Assembly (NCBI GenBank): GCA_022562895.1
Contig: JADFOK010000022.1
Coordinates: 1-42,011 of the forward strand
Source of the DNA: Bacteroidota bacterium
Lineage (GTDB): Bacteria; Bacteroidota; Bacteroidia; Flavobacteriales; Flavobacteriaceae
Reading direction: 5' to 3'
Length of the DNA stretch: 42,011 bases
Shown: positions 27,073 to 36,714 of the stretch, piece by piece
How the letters are laid out: each line of letters starts with the position of its first letter
Numbering within the stretch: the stretch's first letter is position 1
Translations under genes and position numbers: made by a program
Notes under the pieces: generated by a model
Told to the model about the DNA's origin: nothing
Databases searched by the model: none
The model's input: only the letters and a program-made list of their open reading frames with translations

Positions 27073-28580
27073 GTTTACCAACTATAAATCCTACGCAAAC
27101 AAAAGCTTGGAAGCTGTTAGAAAAACATTTTCAGCAGGTGAAGAACATTAAAATGCAGCACTTGTTTGCTAAAGATCCTTCTCGAGCAGATAGAATGAAG
27201 ATTAGCTGGAATGATTTTTATGTAGATTTTTCAAAGAACAGAATAACCGATGAAACACTTTCTCTATTATTGAATTTGGCTGAAGAAGTAAAATTAAAAG
27301 AAGCTATTAAACTACAATTTTCCGGAGCTAAAATAAATCAAACAGAAGATAGAGCCGTCCTGCATACTGCCCTAAGGGATTTTTCAAACATGAGACCTGA
27401 AGTAGAGCGAACGCTTCAAAAAATGAAACATTTTTCAGAAGCTATAATCCAGGGAGACTGGAAGGGTTATTCGGGAAAACCCATTACCGATATAGTAAAT
27501 ATTGGTATTGGAGGGAGTGATTTGGGACCAAAAATGGTAACTGAAGCACTTAAGTATTACAAGAATCATTTACAGATTCATTTTGTTTCAAATGTAGATG
27601 GAGATCATGTGATGGAAACTTTAAAAAAATTAAATAGAGATACCACCTTGTTTATTATTGTATCTAAAAGTTTTACTACACAGGAAACAATTATTAATGC
27701 TAATTCGATTAAAGATTGGTTTTTAAATGGAGCTTCTGCTCAGGATATAGACAAACATTTTATCGCTGTTTCGAGAAACCCTAATGCTGTAAAAGATTTT
27801 GGAATTAGTGATGAAAACACTTTTCCTATGTGGGATTGGGTAGGGGGAAGGTTTTCTTTATGGAGTGCTGCAGGTCTTTCCATATGTTGTTCTATAGGGT
27901 ACGATCATTTTGAAGAGTTGTTAAAAGGTGCTCATAAAATGGATACCCATTTTAAAGAAGTTAAATTTTCAGAAAATATCCCTGTTATTTTAGCGGTTCT
28001 TTCGGTTTGGTATAATAATTTTTATCGTGCAGAAAGTGAAGCCGTAGTGCCTTATTCTCAATATCTCGATAAATTTGTGCCATACCTTCAGCAGTTGGTA
28101 ATGGAGAGCAATGGTAAAAACATAGACAGAAACGGAAATGAAATTAAATATCAAACCGGAACTATTGTTTGGGGGAGCACCGGTGTTAACGCACAACATG
28201 CCTTTTTTCAATTATTGCATCAGGGAACAAAAATCGTCCCTATAGATTTTATTGGCTTTTCAGAGTCATTGTACGATGCTAAAAAGCATCATTCATTTTT
28301 AATGGCGAATTTATTTGCTCAAAAAGAGGCATTACTATACGGCACTTTTGATAAAGAAATTGAGAATATTTTTAATTCTTATAATGGAAATAATCCATCC
28401 AATACGATATTAATAAAAAAATTAACTCCAAATTCCTTAGGTAGTTTAATTGCAATGTATGAGCATAAAGTATTTGTTCAAGGTATACTATGGAATATAT
28501 TTAGCTATGATCAATGGGGGGTTGAATTAGGTAAAAGAATAGCAAAAGAAAACCTGTCATCCATTGAAAAAAAGAACTAG
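27069..28580 (+). CDS. pgi: Glucose-6-phosphate isomerase
   Basis: A 503-residue Pgi interconverting glucose and fructose 6-phosphates. Motifs include the sugar-phosphate loop IGIGGSDLGPKM, SKSFTTQET, the signature DWVGGRFSLWSAAGL with catalytic residues, VMESNGK, and the C-terminal EHKVFVQG and FSYDQWGVELGK segments. It is somewhat shorter than the ~545-residue enzymes of many bacteria but contains all core motifs. The start overlaps the kinase gene stop by 4 nt (ATGA), indicating translational coupling as the last gene of the glycolytic operon. Confidence 0.95.
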   Translation: MSLPTINPTQTKAWKLLEKHFQQVKNIKMQHLFAKDPSRADRMKISWNDFYVDFSKNRITDETLSLLLNLAEEVKLKEAIKLQFSGAKINQTEDRAVLHTALRDFSNMRPEVERTLQKMKHFSEAIIQGDWKGYSGKPITDIVNIGIGGSDLGPKMVTEALKYYKNHLQIHFVSNVDGDHVMETLKKLNRDTTLFIIVSKSFTTQETIINANSIKDWFLNGASAQDIDKHFIAVSRNPNAVKDFGISDENTFPMWDWVGGRFSLWSAAGLSICCSIGYDHFEELLKGAHKMDTHFKEVKFSENIPVILAVLSVWYNNFYRAESEAVVPYSQYLDKFVPYLQQLVMESNGKNIDRNGNEIKYQTGTIVWGSTGVNAQHAFFQLLHQGTKIVPIDFIGFSESLYDAKKHHSFLMANLFAQKEALLYGTFDKEIENIFNSYNGNNPSNTILIKKLTPNSLGSLIAMYEHKVFVQGILWNIFSYDQWGVELGKRIAKENLSSIEKKN

Positions 28581-28716
28581 GGCATATTCAAAAACTCAAC
28601 ATTTATTTATTAAATAACTCTTACCAATTAGTTTGATAAAGATTCTAGACTAAAAGAAATGAAATATTGCAATCTTTTATTAGTTTAGTGGCTTGAATCT
28701 AAAAAATAAGAATATT

Positions 28717-31185
28717 ATGTTTAAAATTACATTAATGTTTTTGTTTTCTATGTTTCTTTCGGCACCTGTTTTAGTTGCCCAAACATTAGCTGAAAGAGAA
28801 AAGATTACAGAAAACTATGACCTGGAAAAATTGAGCCAAATGGAAGCGGAATATGCAGAAATATTTGCTCAAGAAAAACAGTATGCTTTGGAAATGGCAA
28901 TAATCTATGGTTGGGAAGAATTCCTTGAATTACCTAATGGAGGAATTGCTGAACTAGTCAATGTATCTGAAGATGGAAGACCAATATACATTGGTACAAC
29001 CAACAGAGAAGGAGGTATCACAACCCGTACCGATAGAGTTCATACAGGAGGAACTGCCGGTTTGGATCTAAATGGTGAAAATATGATTGGTGGAATATGG
29101 GATGGAGGACGTGTTCGTGAAACTCATGAACTTCTACAGAACAGAGTGGATCAAATAGATGGTACAACTACGATTAGTAGTCATTCTACCCATGTGGCCG
29201 GAACGATGATTGGTACCGGAACAGTTCAAGGAGGTGCTGCTAAGGGTATGGCACCTGTAGCAGAGTTATGGGCCTACAGTTTTAATAATAATATATCTGA
29301 AATGACAACCGCCGCAGCTAATGGGCTATTAATATCTAATCATTCTTATGGAATTACAGCTGCAAACGTTCCAATTTGGCAACTTGGATACTATTCTGTT
29401 TCTGCAAGAAATGTTGATAATATTGTGTATAATGCCCCTTACCATTTACCGGTTTTTGCTGCCGGTAATGCTCGCAATACTGGTGTTAATCCCGGTGATG
29501 GCGGGTATGATATTTTAACTGCTTATGCTACCGGAAAAAATATAATAGTTTCTGCCGCCACTTTTGAAGTTTTGAACTATACGGGTCCTGGCAGTGTTAT
29601 CATGTCTTCTTTTAGTAGCTGGGGGCCTACCGATGATGGCCGTATTAAACCCGATCTTGCTGCAAAAGGAGTGAGTATGTTTTCATCGACGGGAGGAACT
29701 AATAGCACTTACGCCAATTTTAGCGGAACTTCCATGTCATCTCCCAACACCTCTGGAAGTTTAATTCTTTTGCAGCAACATTATAATGAAATTAATAGTG
29801 AATTTATGTTGAGTTCAACCCTTAGAGGTTTAGTATTACATACAGCAGATGAAGCCGGAACAAGTACGGGTCCTGATTACAGATTTGGCTGGGGATTGAT
29901 GAATACTGAAAGGGCCGCAGAAACGATTACCGATAATGGAACTTCTACCATAATCATTGAAGAAACATTACAACAAGGAGAAGTTTATACTTTTTCAGTT
30001 CAGTCTGATGGCGTAAATGATCTATGGGCTTCTGTTACCTGGACCGATCCACCAGGAAATACACTAGGAGCAGGTAATAATGATATTGATACTCCATCAT
30101 TGATTAACGATCTTGATATTAGAGTATCCCAAGACGGTGGATCTACATTTTTTCCATGGAAATTAGATGTTAATGATTTTACTGCACCTGCTACTACGGG
30201 AGATAATTTGGTGGATAATATTGAAAAAATTGAAATTCCCGGAGCATCAGGTGAATATATAATTCGAGTATCTCATAAAGGTTTTTTGTTTAATGATAGT
30301 CAAGTATTTTCAATAATAATAACAGGAATTGACAGAGAAGAATTCTATGTTTCCAGTCATCAGGGAATTAAGGAAGCCTGTGCTTCAGATGGTAGCGCAG
30401 CTATTGAAATAGACCTTGCTTTTAGTGATGGATTTTCAGACACCATTAATTTTACAGTTTCAGACCTGCCGGCCGGAACTACCGGAGCTATAAACCCGTC
30501 TTCATTGAATACTGAAGGTACTGTTATACTTACGGTAGGTAATATTGGCGGTCTTGCCATAGGAGATTATCAGATAAAAGTAACAGGAACCGGGAGTTCA
30601 GAAATCATAAATGTGTATATTATTTTAAGAATCCTGGAATTTAATTTTACAGATGTAGGATTATTAATTCCTGTTGATGGTGCCACCGAGGTATTACCTT
30701 TCAATGTAACTTTTGAATGGGAGGAAGGGGAGCCTTTTACATATCAATACGATTTTGAACTCGCTTTAGATGTGGCTTTCACTAACATAGTAAATTCTGA
30801 AGTTGTAAATGAAACAACTATAGACATACAAGACCTGGAGTTTTCAACCGAATATTTTTGGAGAGTAAGACCAAAAAATCTATGTGGACAAGGTCCTTTC
30901 TCAAATATTTTCAGTTTTACTACTACCGTTATTCTTGGAATAGAGGATATCCCTATTAAAGACCTTATTATATATCCTAATCCTGCAAATGATGTTCTAA
31001 ATATCGAAGCATCGGTTATCATTTCATCAGTTGAATTGTTCAATGTATTAGGTCAAACATTGATTACCCAATCTACAATTAGCGATACGATACAGTTGGA
31101 TATTTCTTCCTTAAGTCCGGGAAATTATTTTGTTCGTGTTACTGCAGATAATAATAGCGAAGTAATCCAAATTGTGAAACGGTAA
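28717..31185 (+). CDS. Secreted subtilisin-like S8 peptidase with T9SS type A sorting domain
   Basis: An 822-residue secreted serine protease. A signal peptide ends near VLVAQ (about residue 22). The S8 triad is Asp129 in IWDGG, His156 in SSHSTHVAG and Ser339 in GTSMSSP, with the oxyanion Asn in FAAGN. A beta-sandwich follows (about 410-545) of the type seen in Kp43-like proteases, then a fibronectin-like segment. The C-terminal T9SS sorting domain starts around IIYPNPANDVLNI and ends in IVKR. ATG 28717 is chosen over a TTG at 28693 because the signal peptide begins there. Export across the outer membrane by T9SS is inferred from the C-terminal domain. Confidence 0.93.
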   Translation: MFKITLMFLFSMFLSAPVLVAQTLAEREKITENYDLEKLSQMEAEYAEIFAQEKQYALEMAIIYGWEEFLELPNGGIAELVNVSEDGRPIYIGTTNREGGITTRTDRVHTGGTAGLDLNGENMIGGIWDGGRVRETHELLQNRVDQIDGTTTISSHSTHVAGTMIGTGTVQGGAAKGMAPVAELWAYSFNNNISEMTTAAANGLLISNHSYGITAANVPIWQLGYYSVSARNVDNIVYNAPYHLPVFAAGNARNTGVNPGDGGYDILTAYATGKNIIVSAATFEVLNYTGPGSVIMSSFSSWGPTDDGRIKPDLAAKGVSMFSSTGGTNSTYANFSGTSMSSPNTSGSLILLQQHYNEINSEFMLSSTLRGLVLHTADEAGTSTGPDYRFGWGLMNTERAAETITDNGTSTIIIEETLQQGEVYTFSVQSDGVNDLWASVTWTDPPGNTLGAGNNDIDTPSLINDLDIRVSQDGGSTFFPWKLDVNDFTAPATTGDNLVDNIEKIEIPGASGEYIIRVSHKGFLFNDSQVFSIIITGIDREEFYVSSHQGIKEACASDGSAAIEIDLAFSDGFSDTINFTVSDLPAGTTGAINPSSLNTEGTVILTVGNIGGLAIGDYQIKVTGTGSSEIINVYIILRILEFNFTDVGLLIPVDGATEVLPFNVTFEWEEGEPFTYQYDFELALDVAFTNIVNSEVVNETTIDIQDLEFSTEYFWRVRPKNLCGQGPFSNIFSFTTTVILGIEDIPIKDLIIYPNPANDVLNIEASVIISSVELFNVLGQTLITQSTISDTIQLDISSLSPGNYFVRVTADNNSEVIQIVKR

Positions 31186-31209
31186 TGTATTTTTTTAAAT
31201 AATTATTAG

Positions 31210-31238
31210 ACCCTTTATCTATTGGTAAAGGGTTTTTT
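31210..31238 (+). terminator. Intrinsic terminator after the S8 peptidase gene
   Basis: ACCCTTTA (31210-31217) pairs perfectly with TAAAGGGT (31226-31233) across an 8-nt loop and runs into a T tract. It lies 24 nt past the stop codon. Confidence 0.9.
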
Positions 31239-31350
31239 ATTTTAAAGTGATAGATATTGGATTTGGGGGCAGCCGAACTTGCGATCAAATATTTAACACA
31301 ATGATCTTTGCATCCCCAATTTATCCCTCTCTTTGTAACATTCAACCTAT

Positions 31351-31366
31351 AGACCATTTATGGTCT
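31351..31366. repeat. Perfect palindrome AGACCAT-TT-ATGGTCT
   Basis: 7-bp arms with a 2-nt centre, isolated in the intergenic region. It could be a protein-binding site; no neighbouring regulator gene suggests which. Confidence 0.5.
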
Positions 31367-31751
31367 TCTCAAGGTTATGATGATGTCTGTAGTCCAGGAT
31401 TTGTAATAGTAGATCAATCAATCTTTTTCAATCTTGTTTAATCAAGTTTTTGGTGGTATAGTGCCATTTCAATTGTTGTATAATATCTAATGACATAGTT
31501 GTTTTTTGTTATGTACAAACCTAAGAATTTTATAGTGTAGAAAGTTTTTGAAAATCAACAAATTTGTTCTTATATAGTCCATTCATTTAAAAACATACGA
31601 TTATTATTACAATAAATAAACTATAAAACCATTAATAACGATTTTTAACGAATTGTATTTAATTTATGTTTCGAATTGAAAATAATAATATAATTTAACA
31701 TCTATTAATAATATTAACTAATTAATTATTAACTAAATTTAAATCACTATT

Positions 31752-32567
31752 ATGAAAAAAATTACTGTATGGAAATTGGTATTCCTAGCATTAATATCAT
31801 CATTCGTGTATGCTCAGGATCCGGTCATCCCGGTATCAGTTATCACGTCATTTACACCTGAGTTTGGAACGGAACTAATTAACACCATCAACGGAGAAGG
31901 CCTGGAAGCTTTTCCAAGTTTAGAAGCAGACCATGACGGCACATTATCAATAAATTCATTTGTAGGCACTGGGACAGCCGGAGTATTCGATTATGATCTA
32001 GGAGCGCCATATTCTATTATTGGATTTTCCTTCTGGAATCAGAACAACGGAGGACCAGGCGCTGCTGGAAGTACGGGAATACAAGATGTTACGGTGCAGT
32101 CTTCCACCAATGGACTAGACTATCTCAACGTACCAGGTGCTCCTACAGTCTTTGCTCAGGTAGGGACCAATGTTTCTCCTCCGGAAATGTTCTCTTTTAC
32201 ACCTGTAGATGCCGTCTTCATTCGAATAGTAGTAGACAGCAATTGGGGAGATATAATTACAGGATATGCTGAAATTGCTTTTTCAGGTGTCCCCACCATT
32301 TTAAGTGTGGCAGATAGCCAGTTGGAGTCTGCTGTCAGCTTATTTCCAAATCCGGCTAAAGAGCAAGTGTCAATAGCTAATAGCTCAAATTTGAAATTGA
32401 ACCAGGCCTTCTTCTACGATGTTAGCGGAAAACTTGTACTACAATTAGACCTTGAAGCAACACAGAATCGACAGCGCATCAATATTGTTGAACTGGCTTC
32501 AGGGCTTTACTTAGTTAAAATTGTTGGTGACCAAGGCCAAACTATAAAACGCTTGGTAAAACAATAA
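31752..32567 (+). CDS. Secreted protein with discoidin-like domain and T9SS type A sorting domain
   Basis: A 271-residue protein. A signal peptide ends at FVYAQ (about residue 22). A middle domain (about 30-190) with FDYDLGAPYSIIGFSFW, VTVQSSTNGLDY and FIRIVVDSNWGD has the strand pattern of F5/8 type C (discoidin) carbohydrate- or surface-binding modules. The C-terminal T9SS sorting domain starts at VSLFPNPAKEQVSI and ends LVKQ. It is likely displayed on, or released from, the cell surface. No catalytic domain is present, so a binding role is inferred. It is a single-gene unit bracketed by terminators. Confidence 0.82.
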   Translation: MKKITVWKLVFLALISSFVYAQDPVIPVSVITSFTPEFGTELINTINGEGLEAFPSLEADHDGTLSINSFVGTGTAGVFDYDLGAPYSIIGFSFWNQNNGGPGAAGSTGIQDVTVQSSTNGLDYLNVPGAPTVFAQVGTNVSPPEMFSFTPVDAVFIRIVVDSNWGDIITGYAEIAFSGVPTILSVADSQLESAVSLFPNPAKEQVSIANSSNLKLNQAFFYDVSGKLVLQLDLEATQNRQRINIVELASGLYLVKIVGDQGQTIKRLVKQ

Positions 32568-33201
32568 TAGAATTATCTATACTTATTGCCATACCCCCTT
32601 TGCACCCTACCGCAAAGGGAGTATTTTTTTGATTAGATGTCGTAAGTATGTCAAACCAATATTAACCGATACTTGACTTCTAGCATGTCAACATTTTTGA
32701 ACCACAGATATTATGCAAATGAAAAAATAGGTTCCTTTCCTGTTAAAAGTATCTATACACTGCCTACCATATAGGAAGGCTAAACGATAAAATTTTCTTT
32801 TATAACTTAGTTTTACTCTAGTCTATAATAATAAAAATCTTGTAAACCCTTATAAACACAACAAAATTACTTGTTAAATTGTTAACAATCCCTTATCTTT
32901 AAGGAACTGTATTTTAGCTAAATATGCCAAAGAAACTAAAGGCTTTATATTTATTGAGTTAGTTTTTAAAGATAATCGGATATAATAATTGGGTGCGATA
33001 TTATCGGAGTTTACCGGATATTTCAATAGAAGAGTTATTTTGTCTTTATAACGATAATAGATGTTATGGATTAATTTAGTTTAATTAAACTGTTAATTAC
33101 CGATTAATACTCAAATATTGAAATATTACTAAATTAACTATCAGCAGATTATATAATTAAAGTTTTGTCCTATATTAGCATCTAAGTTTTTCAAAAATAC
33201 A
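32568..33201. other. Long intergenic region before the envelope operon
   Basis: After the terminator at 32592-32630 there are about 570 nt without a supported gene. Short frames exist (for example 32923-33085) but are interrupted by stops. The AT-rich 3' part presumably holds the promoter for the 33202 operon; only a 7-of-8 match to TAnnTTTG was seen, at 33171-33178. Confidence 0.5.
32592..32630 (+). terminator. Intrinsic terminator after the discoidin-like protein gene
   Basis: TACCCCCTTTGC (32592-32603) and GCAAAGGGAGTA (32612-32623) pair with a single mismatch over 12 bp across an 8-nt loop, followed by seven T. It lies about 25 nt after the stop. Confidence 0.9.
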
Positions 33202-33921
33202 ATGAAAAAAACCATCATTTTATCCCTTTTCTTATTCCTACAACCCCTTTTTTTTTATTGCCAACAATCAAAAGATGAAAGTAATTATTATATATGGTTT
33301 GATGAATTAGTAGGTGTTGAAAATACAGGATTATATTTAGGCACCGAATACTTAATTAATTATAGAATTACAGAAGAAAATTACTCATTTTTTGAATCTC
33401 CAAATTTTTTACTCGGAACGGTTAATTATAACAGACAAACCTATTTTAATCAAGAAATAAAATACAATATCTATGAGGATGAGGTAATTATTAAACTTCA
33501 AAATAATAATGGGCAGACCATAATGAAATTGATTAAAGATAAACTGGATGGATTTACAATAAACAACCACGTATTTATTAATATTCAGGGTGCAGATGAA
33601 TATGATACTGAGGTTTCAGGTTTTTTTGAAATAATAACGAAAAATTCTTTTTTCACCCTTTATAAAAAACACAGAAAAAGGAAAATAAAAAAATTGGACA
33701 AAAGAATAATTTATTATGAATATAAAGACAGAAAGAATCAATACTATCTTTTTTATAATAAGATCTATATAAATATTAAAACAAAAAGAGATTTTTCAAA
33801 GATATTTCCAGAATTTAAAAAAGACCTAATGGATATTAGACAAAATGTAAAATCTAAATCGAACCAGGATATCCTTATGATATCACTTTCAAATAGGGTT
33901 TTTCAATTGATGTCTAAATAA
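33202..33921 (+). CDS. Secreted protein of unknown function, first gene of envelope operon
   Basis: A 239-residue protein not recognised as any known family. It has a clear signal peptide (MKKT, a hydrophobic stretch, then FYCQQ at about residue 21; the Cys could even be a lipobox-like residue, though the context is poor). The rest is rich in Asn, Tyr and Lys, with alternating strand-like segments and one very basic patch (KKHRKRKIKKLDKR, about residues 155-168). It lies 15 nt before the STN-TonB receptor gene on the same strand, so it likely works with it in the periplasm or outer membrane. Function is unknown. Confidence 0.75.
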   Translation: MKKTIILSLFLFLQPLFFYCQQSKDESNYYIWFDELVGVENTGLYLGTEYLINYRITEENYSFFESPNFLLGTVNYNRQTYFNQEIKYNIYEDEVIIKLQNNNGQTIMKLIKDKLDGFTINNHVFINIQGADEYDTEVSGFFEIITKNSFFTLYKKHRKRKIKKLDKRIIYYEYKDRKNQYYLFYNKIYINIKTKRDFSKIFPEFKKDLMDIRQNVKSKSNQDILMISLSNRVFQLMSK

Positions 33922-33936
33922 AACACTTTTTAAGGA

Positions 33937-36711
33937 ATGAGATATATCTTAACTATCACATTATTATTGTTATATACTTGGGTAAACGCCCAGGATCAAG
34001 TTGTTAAAATGTCAATTTCTTTTGAAAACTCTAGTTTGAAAGATGTTTTAATTAGTCTTGAAAAAAATTCAGACTATCATTTTTATTTTGTCGAAGAATG
34101 GTTAAGCAGTGATCTTATTTCCGGTAATTACGAAAACGAAACTATCAATACTATCCTTAAAGATATTTTTAAAGAAACAGATATTAACTTTTATATTTTT
34201 CAGGAGGACAAGATAATTATAACCCGGAATAATATTATTTACGATAAATTACCTGAAGGGTTTTTAAAAAGGACCGAAGAATTTATTGTTTTGGATGATT
34301 TGGAAGATTTAGAAGATGAAGGTAATAATCCGGTATTTTATACCGAAATAAAATCTGTAAAAAATGCTAAAATAGAAACCATAAGAATAGGCAGAGAAGA
34401 TAAAAATAATAAGCAAAAACGTTTTATTTTAAATGGTTTTGTAAGAAACAGTATCACTGGAGTTCCTATTTCAAACCTTGCAATTGTTGTTAAAGGTAAG
34501 AATATGGGTACTGTAACTAATGATAACGGTTATTATGAAATAAGCCTACCTGTAGGATTAAACACTTTAGAAGCTAGTTCCCTTGGATTTGAAAATTTAC
34601 TAAAAAATGTTGTCATTTATAATGACGGCAGGTTAAATTTTGACCTTAACGAAAGTTATGAAAGTCTTGAAGAGGTAATTGTAAAAGCTGATGCAGATAA
34701 AAATGTAAAAGACGCTAATACTGGAGTCACAAAAATTAATGTAAAAATAATTAAGAACATTCCTTTAATTTTAGGAGAAAGAGATATACTAAAAGTTGCA
34801 ACAACTTTACCGGGTATTAGTACTGCCGGGGAAGGTTCTTCTGGTTTTAATGTTAGAGGAGGGAAAACAGACCAGAACCTTATTCTTCTGGATGATGCGG
34901 TAATCTATAATCCTACACACTTTTTTGGTATTTTCTCTGCAATAAATCCATTTACTACGGGAGATGTAAATATATACAAGGGAAATATTCCCGCTGAATA
35001 TGGTGGTAGGTTATCTTCAGTATTTGATATTAAAACCAAAGATGGAAATACCGAAAAATTTTCGGGGGAGGCTTCATTAGGTCCTGTAACCAGCAATATT
35101 GCATTAGAAATTCCCGTTGTTAAAAACGAATCATCATTATTAATTGGTGGGAGAACTACATTTTCAGATTGGATTTTGAGATCATTAGATGAGGAAGAGT
35201 TGAAAAAGAGTCAAGCCAATTTCTATGATATGATAGCTAAATATAATCATAAATTTGACGATAGGAATGATTTTAAAACAACAGCATATTATAGTAGAGA
35301 TGAATTTAGCATTACTTCAGATTCATTATACAGTTACTCAAATAGACTATTTTCATTGAGGTGGGACCATAGTTTTAATGATAAGAATAGAGGAAGTTTA
35401 ATACTTACGAACAGTCAGTATAAATTTAACATTGAATTTGATGGTAGTTCTGATATAGATTTTAAGTTGGGGTATAAGATTAATGAGACCGAGTTTAAAA
35501 TAAATATGAAATATCTGCATAGCAAGACACACAGGTTTAATTATGGGATCTCAAGTAAATTATATGCGGTGGATCCCGGAAACATAGAACCATTAAATTC
35601 AGAATCTATTATTACGACAGTTATCATACCCAAGGAGAGAGCACTGGAGTCTGCTGTATATCTTTCAGATAATTTTACTATAAATGACAAATTATTGATC
35701 AATGCTGGAATTCGATATTCCTTTTACGCTTCTTTAGGGGAATCATCGCAAAGGGTATATGAAGAAGGATTACCAAAAAGTGAAAGTACAATTATCGACA
35801 CTTTAAATTTTAATAAAAATGAAGTTATTGAAACCTACGGAGGACCTGAAGTTAGAATCTCGGCAAGATATTTTCTAACAACCGATTTTTCTATTAAGGG
35901 AAGCTATAATACTGCCTATCAATACATTCATACATTATCAAATAATACAACAGTTTCCCCAACCGATGTTTGGAAATTATCCGATCTCAATATTGAACCT
36001 CAACAGGCCGAACAATATTCGCTGGGTCTTTACAAAAACCTGGACAACAATAGCATAGAACTCAGTATTGAAGGATATTATAAAAGAACAAGGAATATAT
36101 TGGATTATAAAGTTGGTGCAGAACTCTTACTTAATGAAACCATTGAGACCGAGGTTCTTCAAGGAGATGGTAAAGCCTATGGAGTCGAATTTTTAATAAA
36201 AAAGAATGATGGAAAACTAAACGGATGGATTGGGTATACCTATTCAAGCTCTCTTGTAAAATTAGATGGAGATTTTGCTGAAGAGCGTGTAAATGGAGGC
36301 GAATATTTTCCTTCAAACTTCGATAAACCACATGATTTCAGTATAGTAGCAAATTATAAACTTACAAAGCGATTCAGTCTTTCTACCAATTTTATTTACC
36401 AAACAGGAAGACCGGTGACTGTTCCTGTTGGTAATTTTATTATTAATGGTTCTGAATTTGTATTGTATAGCGACCGTAATAAATTTAGGATACCAGATTA
36501 TTTTAGATTAGATATTGGCTTAAACATTGAAGGAAATCATAAAATTAAAAAGTTTGCACATAGTTTCTGGAATATTTCTGTATACAATGTGTTGGGTAGG
36601 AACAATCCTTATTCTGTATTTTTTGTTTCCGAAAACGGTGAGATAAAAGCAAAGCAAAGTTCTATTTTTTCTGTTCCTATACCTACAATCTCATATAACT
36701 TTAAGTTTTAA
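33937..36711 (+). CDS. TonB-dependent receptor with STN and CarboxypepD-like N-terminal domains
   Basis: A 924-residue outer-membrane receptor. It has a signal peptide (to about residue 18), an STN-like domain (about 25-95), an acidic linker, a CarboxypepD_reg-like domain (about 165-240: GFVRNSITGVPISNLAI), a plug (about 255-365: GFNVRGGKTDQNLILLDD, ending AEYGGRLSSVFDIKT) and a 22-strand-type barrel to the terminal Phe. It should import a substrate using TonB energy. STN domains often signal to an anti-sigma factor, but no FecI/FecR pair is nearby. It is followed 3 nt later by a DUF4249 lipoprotein gene, a common partnership in Bacteroidota. The substrate is unknown. Confidence 0.92.
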   Translation: MRYILTITLLLLYTWVNAQDQVVKMSISFENSSLKDVLISLEKNSDYHFYFVEEWLSSDLISGNYENETINTILKDIFKETDINFYIFQEDKIIITRNNIIYDKLPEGFLKRTEEFIVLDDLEDLEDEGNNPVFYTEIKSVKNAKIETIRIGREDKNNKQKRFILNGFVRNSITGVPISNLAIVVKGKNMGTVTNDNGYYEISLPVGLNTLEASSLGFENLLKNVVIYNDGRLNFDLNESYESLEEVIVKADADKNVKDANTGVTKINVKIIKNIPLILGERDILKVATTLPGISTAGEGSSGFNVRGGKTDQNLILLDDAVIYNPTHFFGIFSAINPFTTGDVNIYKGNIPAEYGGRLSSVFDIKTKDGNTEKFSGEASLGPVTSNIALEIPVVKNESSLLIGGRTTFSDWILRSLDEEELKKSQANFYDMIAKYNHKFDDRNDFKTTAYYSRDEFSITSDSLYSYSNRLFSLRWDHSFNDKNRGSLILTNSQYKFNIEFDGSSDIDFKLGYKINETEFKINMKYLHSKTHRFNYGISSKLYAVDPGNIEPLNSESIITTVIIPKERALESAVYLSDNFTINDKLLINAGIRYSFYASLGESSQRVYEEGLPKSESTIIDTLNFNKNEVIETYGGPEVRISARYFLTTDFSIKGSYNTAYQYIHTLSNNTTVSPTDVWKLSDLNIEPQQAEQYSLGLYKNLDNNSIELSIEGYYKRTRNILDYKVGAELLLNETIETEVLQGDGKAYGVEFLIKKNDGKLNGWIGYTYSSSLVKLDGDFAEERVNGGEYFPSNFDKPHDFSIVANYKLTKRFSLSTNFIYQTGRPVTVPVGNFIINGSEFVLYSDRNKFRIPDYFRLDIGLNIEGNHKIKKFAHSFWNISVYNVLGRNNPYSVFFVSENGEIKAKQSSIFSVPIPTISYNFKF

Positions 36712-36714
36712 ACA

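Larger units (their letters stand above)
31186..31751. other. Intergenic region with terminator and AT-rich leader
   Basis: Begins with a strong terminator (31210-31238). A perfect palindrome AGACCAT-TT-ATGGTCT sits at 31351-31366. The final 200 nt are extremely AT-rich and form the upstream region of the next secreted protein. A 64-codon open frame at 31247-31441 has no recognisable features and was not called. Confidence 0.5.

Noticed and set aside
31247..31441. 64-codon open frame between the two T9SS cargo genes
   Set aside because: No family resemblance, no promoter or start context, and it lies between a terminator and the next gene's leader.
32923..33085. Interrupted frame with SIEELFCLYND, faintly like the start of an ECF sigma factor
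   Set aside because: A stop breaks the frame and only about ten residues look suggestive. A sigma factor would fit the STN receptor downstream, but the evidence is too thin.
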